A stretch of 39,569 bases of DNA from Bradyrhizobium sp. AT1 (lineage in GTDB: Bacteria; Pseudomonadota; Alphaproteobacteria; Rhizobiales; Xanthobacteraceae), in the NCBI RefSeq assembly GCF_001590795.1, contig NZ_JXDL01000001.1, positions 1,599,233 through 1,638,801 of the forward strand, read 5' to 3'. The position numbers and the translations under genes were made by a program. Numbering within the stretch: position 1 is the stretch's first letter; each line of letters opens with the position of its first letter. This document shows positions 1-6,476 of the stretch, in pieces. Under the pieces are notes generated by a model. It worked only from the letters and a program-made list of their open reading frames with translations. It was not told the origin of the DNA and did not search any database.

Positions 1-103
1 GCTCGATCCGCTCGAACCTTGCGGCGAGGTCCAGCCCTGCGAAATTATCGCGGTCGGCGACGAAGCGTTCGTGGGCGAGCACGGGAGGACGGTTGGCGAT
101 CAT
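1..103 (-). CDS. N-terminal fragment of a gene cut by the left edge
   Basis: An open frame starts with ATG at 101-103 on the minus strand and runs off the left edge. It gives about 34 residues beginning MIANRPPVLAHERFVADRDN and rich in charged residues. It has no signal peptide or membrane segment. The beginning resembles the N-terminus of short Bradyrhizobium methyltransferase-like proteins as I remember them, but too little is present to name a function. No strong ribosome binding site precedes the ATG, so the start could differ. The gene is divergent from the small membrane protein gene at 214. Confidence 0.4.
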   Translation of the reverse strand, partial: MIANRPPVLAHERFVADRDNFAGLDLAARFERIE

Positions 104-213
104 CGGATGGTACGCGGGTCGAAATTTCGGCGCGGGCGCACTATACAGGCAAAGCGCTGCACCGAAAGCCGCGCGGGCAAGCCTGCCCGCGTCATCCGTC
201 TGATCGAGGTCCC

Positions 214-327
214 ATGCGCCCCACGACTTCGAAAGAGAAGGCCAGGATCGTCGCAAGTGCGGCAACGGCCGTTATCATGACGGTCGTCCTGCTCGTCATG
301 GCGCTTGCATTTCTCCTGCCTCAGTAA
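214..327 (+). CDS. Single-pass small membrane protein
   Basis: A 37-residue open frame starts at the ATG at 214, preceded by GATCGAGGT as a weak ribosome binding site. The N-terminal dozen residues are basic and polar (MRPTTSKEKAR). The rest, about residues 13-36, is one continuous hydrophobic helix ending in LLPQ. This layout is typical of small inner-membrane proteins with the N-terminus in the cytoplasm. No family is recognised and no function is proposed. The gene stands alone between a divergent gene at the left edge and a chemoreceptor remnant on the other strand. Because it is so short, the coding call rests on the well-formed topology and the plausible start. Confidence 0.45.
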   Translation: MRPTTSKEKARIVASAATAVIMTVVLLVMALAFLLPQ

Positions 328-344
328 GCGCTGCGGGGGTGCGC

Positions 345-425
345 TTACGCCGTGCGCACCGTCCGCAGGAATTTTCCGACCTCGTCCTTCAGCCGGTCGC
401 TGTCGGTCGCCAACTGAAGCGCGAT
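345..425 (-). pseudogene. C-terminal remnant of a methyl-accepting chemotaxis protein
   Basis: Read on the minus strand, the bases encode ALQLATDSDRLKDEVGKFLR followed by TVRTA and a TAA stop at 345-347. This matches the typical C-terminal end of rhizobial chemoreceptors: heptad leucines, then an (L)K-EV-FL-VRAA tail. The frame is closed by a TGA only four codons upstream of ALQ, and there is no receptor domain. It is therefore a remnant of about 24 codons rather than a gene. It overlaps a hairpin at 419-451 that lies just after the small gene at 460-624. Confidence 0.6.
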
Positions 426-459
426 GGCGATTCATCCCCATCGCATCGCGCTTGGGCGC

Positions 460-624
460 TCACCTCGGCGAGGCCGGCGTACCCTCCTCGGGCCGGCCGT
501 GGGCACGGGCCAATTCCTCAGCGAACGCGATCACCTCCGCCCGCCTGTCGGGCGGCAGCGACAGGAACGCGCGGATGAGCCTCAGGCCTTCCACCTCGTC
601 CGGCTGGTCTTTTGCGGAATCCAT
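460..624 (-). CDS. Small hypothetical protein with a helical FLSLPPDRRAEVIAFAEEL core
   Basis: A 54-residue acidic protein starting MDSAKDQPDEVEGLRLIRAF; the open frame extends further upstream, but this ATG gives the compact conserved-looking part. Residues 17-40 form an amphipathic helical segment (FLSLPPDRRAEVIAFAEELA). The same kind of segment closes many small XRE-type regulators and their relatives, where it serves in dimer contacts. There is no DNA-binding domain here, so the role is unknown. A hairpin (419-451) follows the stop codon. The gene is divergent from the 726-1100 gene. Confidence 0.5.
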   Translation of the reverse strand: MDSAKDQPDEVEGLRLIRAFLSLPPDRRAEVIAFAEELARAHGRPEEGTPASPR

Positions 625-725
625 CTGCTCAATGTCGGACGACCGGGAAAAATATGCAATCCCTTGCGAACGACCTTGATTCGGCGCAGCCGCTTTGCTG
701 GAATGGGGCACGGCTGAGGTGGACC

Positions 726-1100
726 ATGAAGTGGATCAGGGAGCGCGACGCACTGATCGCGCAGACAATGGCCTTCGTCCAATCGGTGACCGGCAGGAAG
801 GATGACGTCCTTCGGCCGGAAGCGCCGACGGACCGTGCCGCGGCGACTATCGAGGTGGTCGCGGTCGAGGCCGTCAAGGTCGAGATCGCGCCGCTCCAGC
901 CCCCTCCGCAGCCTCAACCCATCCAGCTTTCGCCGCCGCGGGCGAGCGGTGATTTCCGCACCGAGATGCAGGCCCGCATCGCCAATTTCCGCAAGCATCA
1001 GGAGCGGTTCGAGCGCGAGCGCGAGGAATATTGCGCCGAAACCCTGACCAAATTGCGCGCCGCCATCCGCGACGCCTCCGGTCCACTGGGCAAAAAGTAG
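726..1100 (+). CDS. Conserved hypothetical protein with Pro-rich middle and coiled-coil tail
   Basis: The ATG at 726 gives 124 residues beginning MKWIRERDALIAQTMAFVQS. Three parts can be seen. An N-terminal helical segment occupies about residues 1-25. A low-complexity linker rich in Pro, Gln and Val runs about 40-75 (IAPLQPPPQPQPIQLSPP). A charged C-terminal helix runs about 80-120 (FRKHQERFEREREEYCAETL) and is likely coiled-coil. There is no signal peptide or membrane span, so it is probably cytosolic. Longer upstream in-frame starts exist, but they would read through the promoter-like spacer, and the 726 ATG is preceded by a GAGGTGG-like site. The family appears restricted to Bradyrhizobium relatives from memory; function unknown. 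Confidence 0.65.
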   Translation: MKWIRERDALIAQTMAFVQSVTGRKDDVLRPEAPTDRAAATIEVVAVEAVKVEIAPLQPPPQPQPIQLSPPRASGDFRTEMQARIANFRKHQERFEREREEYCAETLTKLRAAIRDASGPLGKK

Positions 1101-1103
1101 GGC

Positions 1104-1125
1104 CGGCCCCCCGACAGAGGGGCCG
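1104..1125 (-). terminator. Rho-independent-type terminator between convergent small genes
   Basis: CGGCCCC (1104-1110) pairs with GGGGCCG (1119-1125) around an eight-base loop. On the minus strand the stem is followed within a few bases by CTTTTTG, which comes from the AAAAA at 1092-1096. The T run lies on the minus side, so it fits termination of the 35-residue gene at 1137-1244. Confidence 0.5.
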
Positions 1126-1136
1126 ACAGCCAGGAC

Positions 1137-1244
1137 CTATAACCAGGACCACACCAGCCAAAGATTGGCCGCACAGGCGCCGAATAGCGCCAGCGTCAGC
1201 GGCAGGAGCATGTGCCCGCAGGAGGTCTTCAGGTCGCTCGTCAT
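1137..1244 (-). CDS. 35-residue hydrophobic small protein
   Basis: On the minus strand an ATG at 1242-1244 opens a frame of 35 codons closed by TAG at 1137-1139. The product starts MTSDLKTSCGHMLLPLTLAL and ends NLWLVWSWL. Residues 11-35 form one hydrophobic, Trp-rich membrane segment preceded by a short polar N-terminus. A terminator with its T run on this strand follows directly (1104-1125), which supports a transcribed unit. No clear Shine-Dalgarno sequence is present. A different frame over the same bases is longer, but its composition looks like a shadow. Function unknown. Confidence 0.4.
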   Translation of the reverse strand: MTSDLKTSCGHMLLPLTLALFGACAANLWLVWSWL

Positions 1245-1416
1245 GGCGGAAAACATCCGCTGATTCCGCCAAACGAGTCCCAAGGATTCTTTTTTTCGCG
1301 ATTCAGGACTCGTTAAGGACTCAGGACCCTTCAGCCCAGATCACGGTCCCGTGATCGTCCGCGGCCTGGAACCCGCCGGTGGATGAGGTCGTTAACGGGC
1401 TTTCCGGGAGCGGGAC

Positions 1417-1671
1417 ATGCCCTACGCCTTGTTTTGCAACGACGCCCAGATCAGCAAGGCCTATCCGAGTGAATCCGACGTCTGGAAGCTCGCGCACCGC
1501 AGCGGCCTGGTCGTCGATGTCAGCGTCGACGAAGACCGCCCCGGGCCGCGCCGGGTGCTCGACAACGAGTACGAGATCAAGCCCTGCCGGGTCGCCCAGG
1601 GCGAGGACCCCGCCGCGAACAAGGCCGAGGCCGAACGCCAGTCCAAGATGGAGCTCGAGCTGAATTCGTGA
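1417..1671 (+). CDS. Conserved small hypothetical protein (MPYALFCNDAQISKAYP type)
   Basis: An 84-residue soluble protein. The ATG at 1417 sits behind GGGAGCGGGAC, a good ribosome binding site. The N-terminus (MPYALFCNDAQISKAYPSES) is followed by VWKLAHRSGLVVDV and an acidic C-terminus. The compact alpha/beta pattern and lack of signal sequence point to a cytosolic protein. I recall near-identical small proteins in many Bradyrhizobium genomes, but no function is known to me. It stands alone, convergent with the exported protein gene at 1700. Confidence 0.75.
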   Translation: MPYALFCNDAQISKAYPSESDVWKLAHRSGLVVDVSVDEDRPGPRRVLDNEYEIKPCRVAQGEDPAANKAEAERQSKMELELNS

Positions 1672-1699
1672 GGTTCGGCTGGCCGAAGCCGCGACTTGA

Positions 1700-1942
1700 T
1701 CAGGGCGTCGCGGCTGCCAGCGAAGCCTGCTCGCCAGCCAGCGCCACGCAGGCCTTGCGGCGATGCAGCCCGCGGATGGCACCGGTGACCTTCAGCACCT
1801 TGCCCGACGGGCAGGATGCATCCTTGACGAAAGCCACCTCGTAAGGTGCCAACATCAGAGGCTCGGATTTGAGGATTGTCTGTGCAGAGCACGGCAGGCT
1901 GACAAAGCCCGAAAGCACCACCGCCGACACCAAGATACGCAT
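1700..1942 (-). CDS. Small exported protein, DUF6719-like
   Basis: The ATG at 1942 gives 80 residues. Residues 1-21 are a signal peptide (MRILVSAVVLSGFVSLPCSA, then Q). The mature part is TILKSEPLMLAPYEVAFVKD, then ASCPSGKVLKVTGAIRG and a basic RRKACVAL segment. Two mature cysteines (in ASCPSGK and KACVAL) could form a disulfide in the periplasm. A longer in-frame start exists at 2011 but would hide the signal peptide. The pattern agrees with my memory of the DUF6719 family found in Bradyrhizobiaceae; that assignment is not checked. Function unknown. Confidence 0.65.
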   Translation of the reverse strand: MRILVSAVVLSGFVSLPCSAQTILKSEPLMLAPYEVAFVKDASCPSGKVLKVTGAIRGLHRRKACVALAGEQASLAAATP

Positions 1943-2141
1943 GTCCGTCGTCCCACCAGCCCGGTAATTCTCATATAACGCTATCCGGAGCGCGAGTTCC
2001 GTAAGCGGCAAAAATTATTTTTGCTTTACCCAGATCCCATGACGCGCGTGAGAACGCGCCCCGCCGGAATGTTTGCCTGCAAATGACGCGCCAGATGGTT
2101 CACGCATTGCAAATACAGGGGATCTACGAGGGCCACAAACG

Positions 2142-2166
2142 AAAGGCCGGCGGAGAGCCGGCCTTT
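2142..2166. terminator. Rho-independent terminator after the outer-membrane protein gene
   Basis: AAAGGCCGGC (2142-2151) and GCCGGCCTTT (2157-2166) form a perfect 10-bp stem with loop GGAGA. On the minus strand it is followed by a T-rich TTTCGTTTG. It lies about 30 bases after the stop of the 2197-2904 gene. The A/T flanks make it symmetrical. Confidence 0.8.
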
Positions 2167-2196
2167 CTCAGAAAGCGTGGTCGCGGGCAACAGGCG

Positions 2197-2904
2197 TCAG
2201 TAGCGCGAGGCTGCCGGCCCGCCCCAGCCGAAGCGGTAGTTCACACCGACCTTGACGGTATGCTCGTCCTCCCGGCCACGAACGCCGACGATGTCGGCCG
2301 GACCTGAGGTGAAGGTGGTGCTGCCGAAATTGTAGTACTGGTACTCGGCCTTGGCCGACCAGTTCGGCGCAAACATGTATTCGAGGCCGGCGCCGACGGT
2401 GTAGCCGTCCTTGTTGTTGCCGGTGGCGGTGAAGGTCTGCGGCACCCCGGCGACGTTGACGCCCAGGCCGCCGTTGCGCCAAGCATAACCGCCCTTGGCG
2501 TAGAGCAGTGTTGGTCCCCAGGTGTAGCCGATGCGGCCGGTCACCGACCCGAGCTGGTCGGTGTTGGAGGTCACCTGCGTGCCCAGCGGGAACGTGGCAC
2601 CGTTGTTGTTGGTCGGCAGCCAGGAATACTGGGCCTCGATACCCACCACCCAATTGGGCGCGAACTGGTAGTCGAAGCCGCCCTGCACGCCGCCCAGGAA
2701 GCGGGCGTCGCTGGACTGGAAGCTGCTGTCGCCGGCGAACGCGCCGCCGACATGGCCGCCGATGTAGAAGCCGGTCCAGTTATAGATCACCTGCGGCGGC
2801 GTATAGGCCGGCGCCTTGGTGTATGGGCGCGCCTGCATGTCGGCTGCTGCGGCCGATCCGGCCAGCGCGAGCAGCGCGACTGCGCCCAACAAAATCGATT
2901 TCAT
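2197..2904 (-). CDS. Outer-membrane beta-barrel protein (Omp25/Omp31-like porin family)
   Basis: A 235-residue outer-membrane barrel. The start is chosen at ATG 2904 because GGGGA lies seven bases upstream and the signal peptide then begins directly (MKSILLGAVALLALAGSAAA). After cleavage comes a short linker (ADMQARPYTKAPAYTPPQ). Then comes the signature N-terminal strand NWTGFYIGGHVGGAF of the Omp25/Omp31 (OMP_b-brl) family. Alternating strands follow (FDYQFAPNWVVGIEAQYSW, VTGRIGYTWGPTLLYAKGGYAW, GLEYMFAPNWSAKAEYQYYN), and the chain ends HTVKVGVNYRF. Such proteins are abundant surface proteins of rhizobia with proposed structural or heme-binding roles. It is monocistronic, with a strong terminator downstream and a long leader (2905-3191) that may carry its promoter. 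Confidence 0.92.
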   Translation of the reverse strand: MKSILLGAVALLALAGSAAAADMQARPYTKAPAYTPPQVIYNWTGFYIGGHVGGAFAGDSSFQSSDARFLGGVQGGFDYQFAPNWVVGIEAQYSWLPTNNNGATFPLGTQVTSNTDQLGSVTGRIGYTWGPTLLYAKGGYAWRNGGLGVNVAGVPQTFTATGNNKDGYTVGAGLEYMFAPNWSAKAEYQYYNFGSTTFTSGPADIVGVRGREDEHTVKVGVNYRFGWGGPAASRY

Positions 2905-3191
2905 GATCATCCCCGTTCTTTCATTTACGACACTCAGGAAACAACGTGGCGTGAATTGGGTTGCTTCGCGGCGATGCCGGAACGTTGATCGTTCGTTACT
3001 GTGACGGGGTGGCAACAGCGCGATTTTGTTCCGTCACATCGATCTGCGCGGACGGTTTTTTCCGCCTGCGCAAGAGCTTCCGTAACGATTTGTCGCAAGC
3101 CGAAATCACCCCGTTCAAAGCTCGCCGAAATGTGATCCAGCGGCTCCGGCCATCGTCGTTCTAGCACCGGCCAATGAAGGCGGGCTTTGCG

Positions 3192-3626
3192 CTACCGCGT
3201 CATCTTTTCGAGTTCCGGAAAGGGTACGTAAACCGCGCCGGCGCAGAGCTCGCTGGTGCGGTCGACGACGCGGTCCGGCCGCCCGTTGACGAAGATCACC
3301 GCGCGCTCCCGCATGGCTTTGTAGCTGCCGTCGGTCTCGCGCGGGGTGAAGTGCAGACAGCTCACATAGAATTGCCGGCCGCCGACCTCGCGTTGGACCG
3401 GCTCGGCCATGCTGGCCTCGCGCACGCCGACCGGGTTGTTCAGATAGGTGCGCATCAGCGCCAGCGTATCGCTGCGGAAATTGTCGGGAAACGGCTGCGG
3501 CCCGCCGGCCTGGCTCCCGCCCATGAAGGTCGGACGGTCACTGTCGCTGCCGAAACAAGCCGCAAGCGCCAGCGGCAAGGCCAGAACTATCGCCAGGCGC
3601 ACGCTGGTTTTCGCCAATCGCCCCAC
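3192..3626 (-). CDS. Hypothetical lipoprotein
   Basis: The GTG at 3626, preceded by GGAGAG, gives 144 residues. A signal peptide of about 24 residues ends in the lipobox LAAC, so the mature protein should be lipid-anchored through Cys24 (CFGSDSDRPT). The mature part has a disordered Gly/Pro stretch, then a mixed alpha/beta domain with RQFYVSCLHFTPRETDGSYK and AVIFVNGRPDRVVDRTSELC. Two cysteines could pair. No Pfam family comes to mind; it resembles conserved Bradyrhizobium lipoproteins of unknown function. It is a single gene, separated by about 200 bases from the His-rich protein gene on the same strand. Confidence 0.75.
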   Translation of the reverse strand: MGRLAKTSVRLAIVLALPLALAACFGSDSDRPTFMGGSQAGGPQPFPDNFRSDTLALMRTYLNNPVGVREASMAEPVQREVGGRQFYVSCLHFTPRETDGSYKAMRERAVIFVNGRPDRVVDRTSELCAGAVYVPFPELEKMTR

Positions 3627-3790
3627 AGGTCACGCTCTCCGCTCGATCAGACTCGGAGACGTTCTAACCGCTGGGTTACGCAAAGGGAATTGGCGTTCGC
3701 GGCGCGCTGCGACCAACGCACCGTCCCGCCGCCGGCACCTTGCGCTTTCGCGCGAGGCGCCGAGACGGCGGGCCGGGCCTGACGCCCTGA

Positions 3791-3824
3791 CGCGGCGGCG
3801 GGGCAATGCTTGGAAGCCGCCGCG
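3791..3824 (-). terminator. GC-rich hairpin downstream of the His-rich protein gene
   Basis: CGCGGCGGC (3791-3799) pairs with GCCGCCGCG (3816-3824). It begins 13 bases after the stop codon of the 3837-4193 gene. It has no T run on the minus strand, so termination is only a guess from position. Confidence 0.3.
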
Positions 3825-3836
3825 CAGGATCAGTCG

Positions 3837-4193
3837 TTAGCTGCGCTTCTCGGTGGTCGCCGGCTTGGTCAGATCCGGCTGCGCCTTCTGCGACTTCTTG
3901 GCCGACAGATGCTTGTGGTGATGGCGATGCGTGCGCACCGTCTTGTGCTCGTCGGTCGTGACCGCCGCGTTGGCGTTCATCGCCTTCGACTTGGTATCCA
4001 CCTTGGCGTCGCCGGTCTTGGTGTCGGCCTTGAGGCCGGCCTCGGGTTTCGCGGCGGTGGTCGAGGCCTTGGTCTGGCTCTGGTCCGCCTTGATCACCGG
4101 GGCCGTCGTGGTGGTCTTGCCGGTCTCGGCGGCGAAGGCCGGGGCTGCGATCACGGAAGCTGCGAGCAAGGCTGCGGAAATCGTCTTCAGCAT
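3837..4193 (-). CDS. His-rich periplasmic protein
   Basis: A 118-residue exported low-complexity protein; the ATG at 4193 follows AGAGGAG. A signal peptide (MLKTISAALLAASVIAAPAF, then AA) is followed by a disordered region rich in Thr, Lys, Ala and Asp, with repeated K-A-DTKTGDAK units. A histidine cluster (RTHRHHHKHLSAKK) lies near residues 89-102, before a basic C-terminus. A His cluster in a periplasmic protein suggests metal binding or buffering, but this is inference. I recall a Bradyrhizobium family annotated as His-rich protein BRANT with this architecture; the match is from memory. It is divergent from the TPR protein gene. Confidence 0.7.
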   Translation of the reverse strand: MLKTISAALLAASVIAAPAFAAETGKTTTTAPVIKADQSQTKASTTAAKPEAGLKADTKTGDAKVDTKSKAMNANAAVTTDEHKTVRTHRHHHKHLSAKKSQKAQPDLTKPATTEKRS

Positions 4194-4443
4194 GGTGGTC
4201 TCCTCTTGGAAGGATCTCCAGGCGGCGCCCTCTCGCCTACCCTTGGATCGTAGGACGGAGCCTAGCGGCGAGGCGCTGAACCCGATCTGAAGCCGATTGC
4301 AGGCTTCCGTTCATCTCGATGACAAGTTTGTCATCTGCACCGGGCTGAATGGATCGTGCGATGCGGGAATGTTTTTGCCGGACGGGTGTTCCGGTCTTTG
4401 GGCAATCGTGTAGGATCGCCACGTTCCATACGGGAGAATTTAG

Positions 4444-4986
4444 ATGCGCAAACTCTCAATGCTTGTCGTGCCGGGACTGGTCGCCATGTCGCTGGCGGTC
4501 GCACCGGTGCTGTCCAGCGCCTATGCCGCCGGCAGTGACGAGCCCTCCTCGCCGCCGAAGTCGGACTCGTCGTCCAAGAAGGGCAAGAAGAAGAGCTCTT
4601 CCGTCAGCGATCCCAAATTCCTCTCCGCCTATCGCACCGCCTACACCGCGATCTACGACAACCACGACTACTCCGGCGCGATCGGCCAGTTGAAGTCGCT
4701 GAAACGCGACGACGTCGCCGACGTCGCCAATCTGATCGGCTACTCCTATCGCAAGCTCGGCGACTATCAATCGTCGAAGGTCTATTACGAGCTGGCGCTG
4801 AAGGACGATCCGAACCACGTCCGCACCTGGCAGTATTACGGCCTCTGGCAGCTCGAGCAGGGTAACCGCGAACAGGCGCAGTACCATCTGAACAAGATCG
4901 CCTCGCTCGCCGGCACCGACAGCTCCGAATATCGCTCGCTTGCGGCAGCCCTCGACAAGCCGACCGGCGCAACGCTGGTCTACTGA
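4444..4986 (+). CDS. Exported TPR-repeat protein
   Basis: A 180-residue protein behind GGGAGAATTTAG. Residues 1-29 are a signal peptide ending AYA-AG. Residues 30-52 are a Ser/Lys-rich linker (SSKKGKKKSSS). From about residue 56 to 165 lie about three tetratricopeptide-type helix pairs. These are visible as AIYDNHDYSGAIGQLKSLK, NLIGYSYRKLGDYQSSKVYY with LALKDDPNHV, and YYGLWQLEQGNREQAQYHLN. TPRs mediate protein-protein contacts, so a periplasmic scaffold or assembly role is likely. It is monocistronic with a strong terminator directly downstream. Its AT-rich upstream region (4320-4440) is shared with the divergent His-rich gene. Confidence 0.8.
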   Translation: MRKLSMLVVPGLVAMSLAVAPVLSSAYAAGSDEPSSPPKSDSSSKKGKKKSSSVSDPKFLSAYRTAYTAIYDNHDYSGAIGQLKSLKRDDVADVANLIGYSYRKLGDYQSSKVYYELALKDDPNHVRTWQYYGLWQLEQGNREQAQYHLNKIASLAGTDSSEYRSLAAALDKPTGATLVY

Positions 4987-5010
4987 CCACAACGCATCTG
5001 CGAACCAAGC

Positions 5011-5039
5011 GAACGGGCACAACCTGGTTGTGCCCGTTC
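5011..5039 (+). terminator. Rho-independent terminator of the TPR gene
   Basis: GAACGGGCACAACC (5011-5024) and GGTTGTGCCCGTTC (5026-5039) are perfectly complementary. This gives a stem of about 12 bp with a small CCTGG loop, ending in TTC-TGCGTTCTC. It lies 25 bases after the stop at 4986. Confidence 0.7.
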
Positions 5040-5090
5040 TGCGTTCTCGGCTAGCCTTGGCGCGAGAATCCTCCCCGCAATTGGTGCGCA

Positions 5091-6476
5091 ATGGACCCGT
5101 GGCTGCGATCCGCGATCGACTACATTAGCTCCTGGATCGAATTCCAGCTGACCACGATCCAACAGCCAGGCGTCATCGTCGCCTTCGCCCATCGCGGCGA
5201 AATCGTCGCCGAGCATGCGTTCGGCCTCGCCAATCTCGACACCGGCGAGCGGCTCACCCCACGCCATCGCTGCCGCATTGCCTCGCATTCCAAGAGCTTC
5301 ACCGCGGCCGGCATCATGAAGCTGCGCGAGCAGCGCAAGCTCAGGCTCGACGACACCGTCGGCGACTATGTCGGCGGCCTGCATCCGCGCGTCGCCGAGA
5401 CGACGATTGCGCAAGCGCTCTCGCACAGTGCGGGGTTGACGCGCGACGGCGCCGATTCCGGCCAGTTCATCGATCGCCGTCCCTATCTCGACGCGAAGGA
5501 GCTGCTCGCAGAATTGAAGCTGCCGGGCGTGATCGAGCCCGGCACGCGCTTCAAATATTCCAATCACGGCTTCGGCCTGCTCGGCCTCGTCATCGAAGCC
5601 GTGACGAAGGAGCCCTACTCCGCCTGGATCAAGCGCGAGATCGTCGAGGCCGCGGGCCTGCGCGAGACCGAGCCGGACGCGCCGCTTGCCAAGGGCGCGC
5701 CGTTCGCTCGCGGCCACACGCGACGCCTGCCGCTCGGCGAGCGTTGCGTGATACCGGGCAACAATCCGACCCACGCGATGGCCTCCGCGACCGGCTTCGC
5801 CGCCACCGCCGCCGACACCGCCCGCTTCTTCGCGCAGCTCGCGCCAAATGCGAAAAAGAGCGTGTTGTCGGCCGCGAGCCGCCGCGAGATGACGCGGCAT
5901 CATTGGCGCATCCCGCAGAACTTCGAGGCCTATTACGGCTTGGGGATCGGCGCCGGCAAGCTGGACGGCTGGGACTGGTTCGGCCATGGCGGCCACTTCC
6001 AGGGCTATATCTCGCGGACCTGCGCGATCCCGGCCTGCGAGCTCACGATCAGCATCCTCAGCAACTCCATCGACGGCGCGGCGCCGTTCTGGATGGACGG
6101 CGCGATGCAGATCCTGCGTGTGTTCCAGACCCGCGGCGCGCCCGACCGGCGCCTGCGCGACTGGACCGGCCGCTGGTGGACGATCTGGGGCGCGACCGAC
6201 CTCGTGCCGCTGGGCAATCGCGTGCTCGTGGCCAATCCGCAATTCAACAATCCGTTCATGGATGCCACCGAGATCGAAGTCACCGGCCGCGATACCGGCA
6301 AGATTGCCTGGGGCGCCGGTCACGCCAGCCACGGCGAGCCGGTCCGCCGCATCCGCGACAAGCGCGGCAAGGTCAGCGACGTCTGGATCGCGGGCGCGAA
6401 CGTGAAGCCGGCAAGCGTCGTGGCACGCGAGATTGCTCGAAGATATAAGCCGCGCAAACGGCGGCCTACTCCCTGA
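5091..6476 (+). CDS. Serine hydrolase, beta-lactamase class C/penicillin-binding fold
   Basis: A 461-residue protein of the class C beta-lactamase/D-alanyl-D-alanine carboxypeptidase superfamily. The nucleophile motif SxxK is S65-H-S-K68 in RIASHSKSFTAAG. The second motif YxN is Y156-S-N158 in RFKYSNHGFGLLG. The third motif appears as HGG in WFGHGGHFQGY, in place of KTG. A C-terminal extension of about 120 residues follows, resembling the beta-barrel domain of D-aminopeptidase-like members. There is no signal peptide, so the protein should be cytosolic, and peptides or esters are more likely substrates than the cell wall. The substrate is unknown. The gene is convergent with the S10 peptidase gene, the ends overlapping by 11 bases. 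Confidence 0.88.
   Translation: MDPWLRSAIDYISSWIEFQLTTIQQPGVIVAFAHRGEIVAEHAFGLANLDTGERLTPRHRCRIASHSKSFTAAGIMKLREQRKLRLDDTVGDYVGGLHPRVAETTIAQALSHSAGLTRDGADSGQFIDRRPYLDAKELLAELKLPGVIEPGTRFKYSNHGFGLLGLVIEAVTKEPYSAWIKREIVEAAGLRETEPDAPLAKGAPFARGHTRRLPLGERCVIPGNNPTHAMASATGFAATAADTARFFAQLAPNAKKSVLSAASRREMTRHHWRIPQNFEAYYGLGIGAGKLDGWDWFGHGGHFQGYISRTCAIPACELTISILSNSIDGAAPFWMDGAMQILRVFQTRGAPDRRLRDWTGRWWTIWGATDLVPLGNRVLVANPQFNNPFMDATEIEVTGRDTGKIAWGAGHASHGEPVRRIRDKRGKVSDVWIAGANVKPASVVAREIARRYKPRKRRPTP

Noticed and set aside
4980..6332. A 450-codon minus-strand frame opposite the serine hydrolase gene at 5091.
   Set aside because: The plus strand carries the SxxK and YSN motifs in order; the minus frame has no family match and reads through the terminator of the TPR gene.
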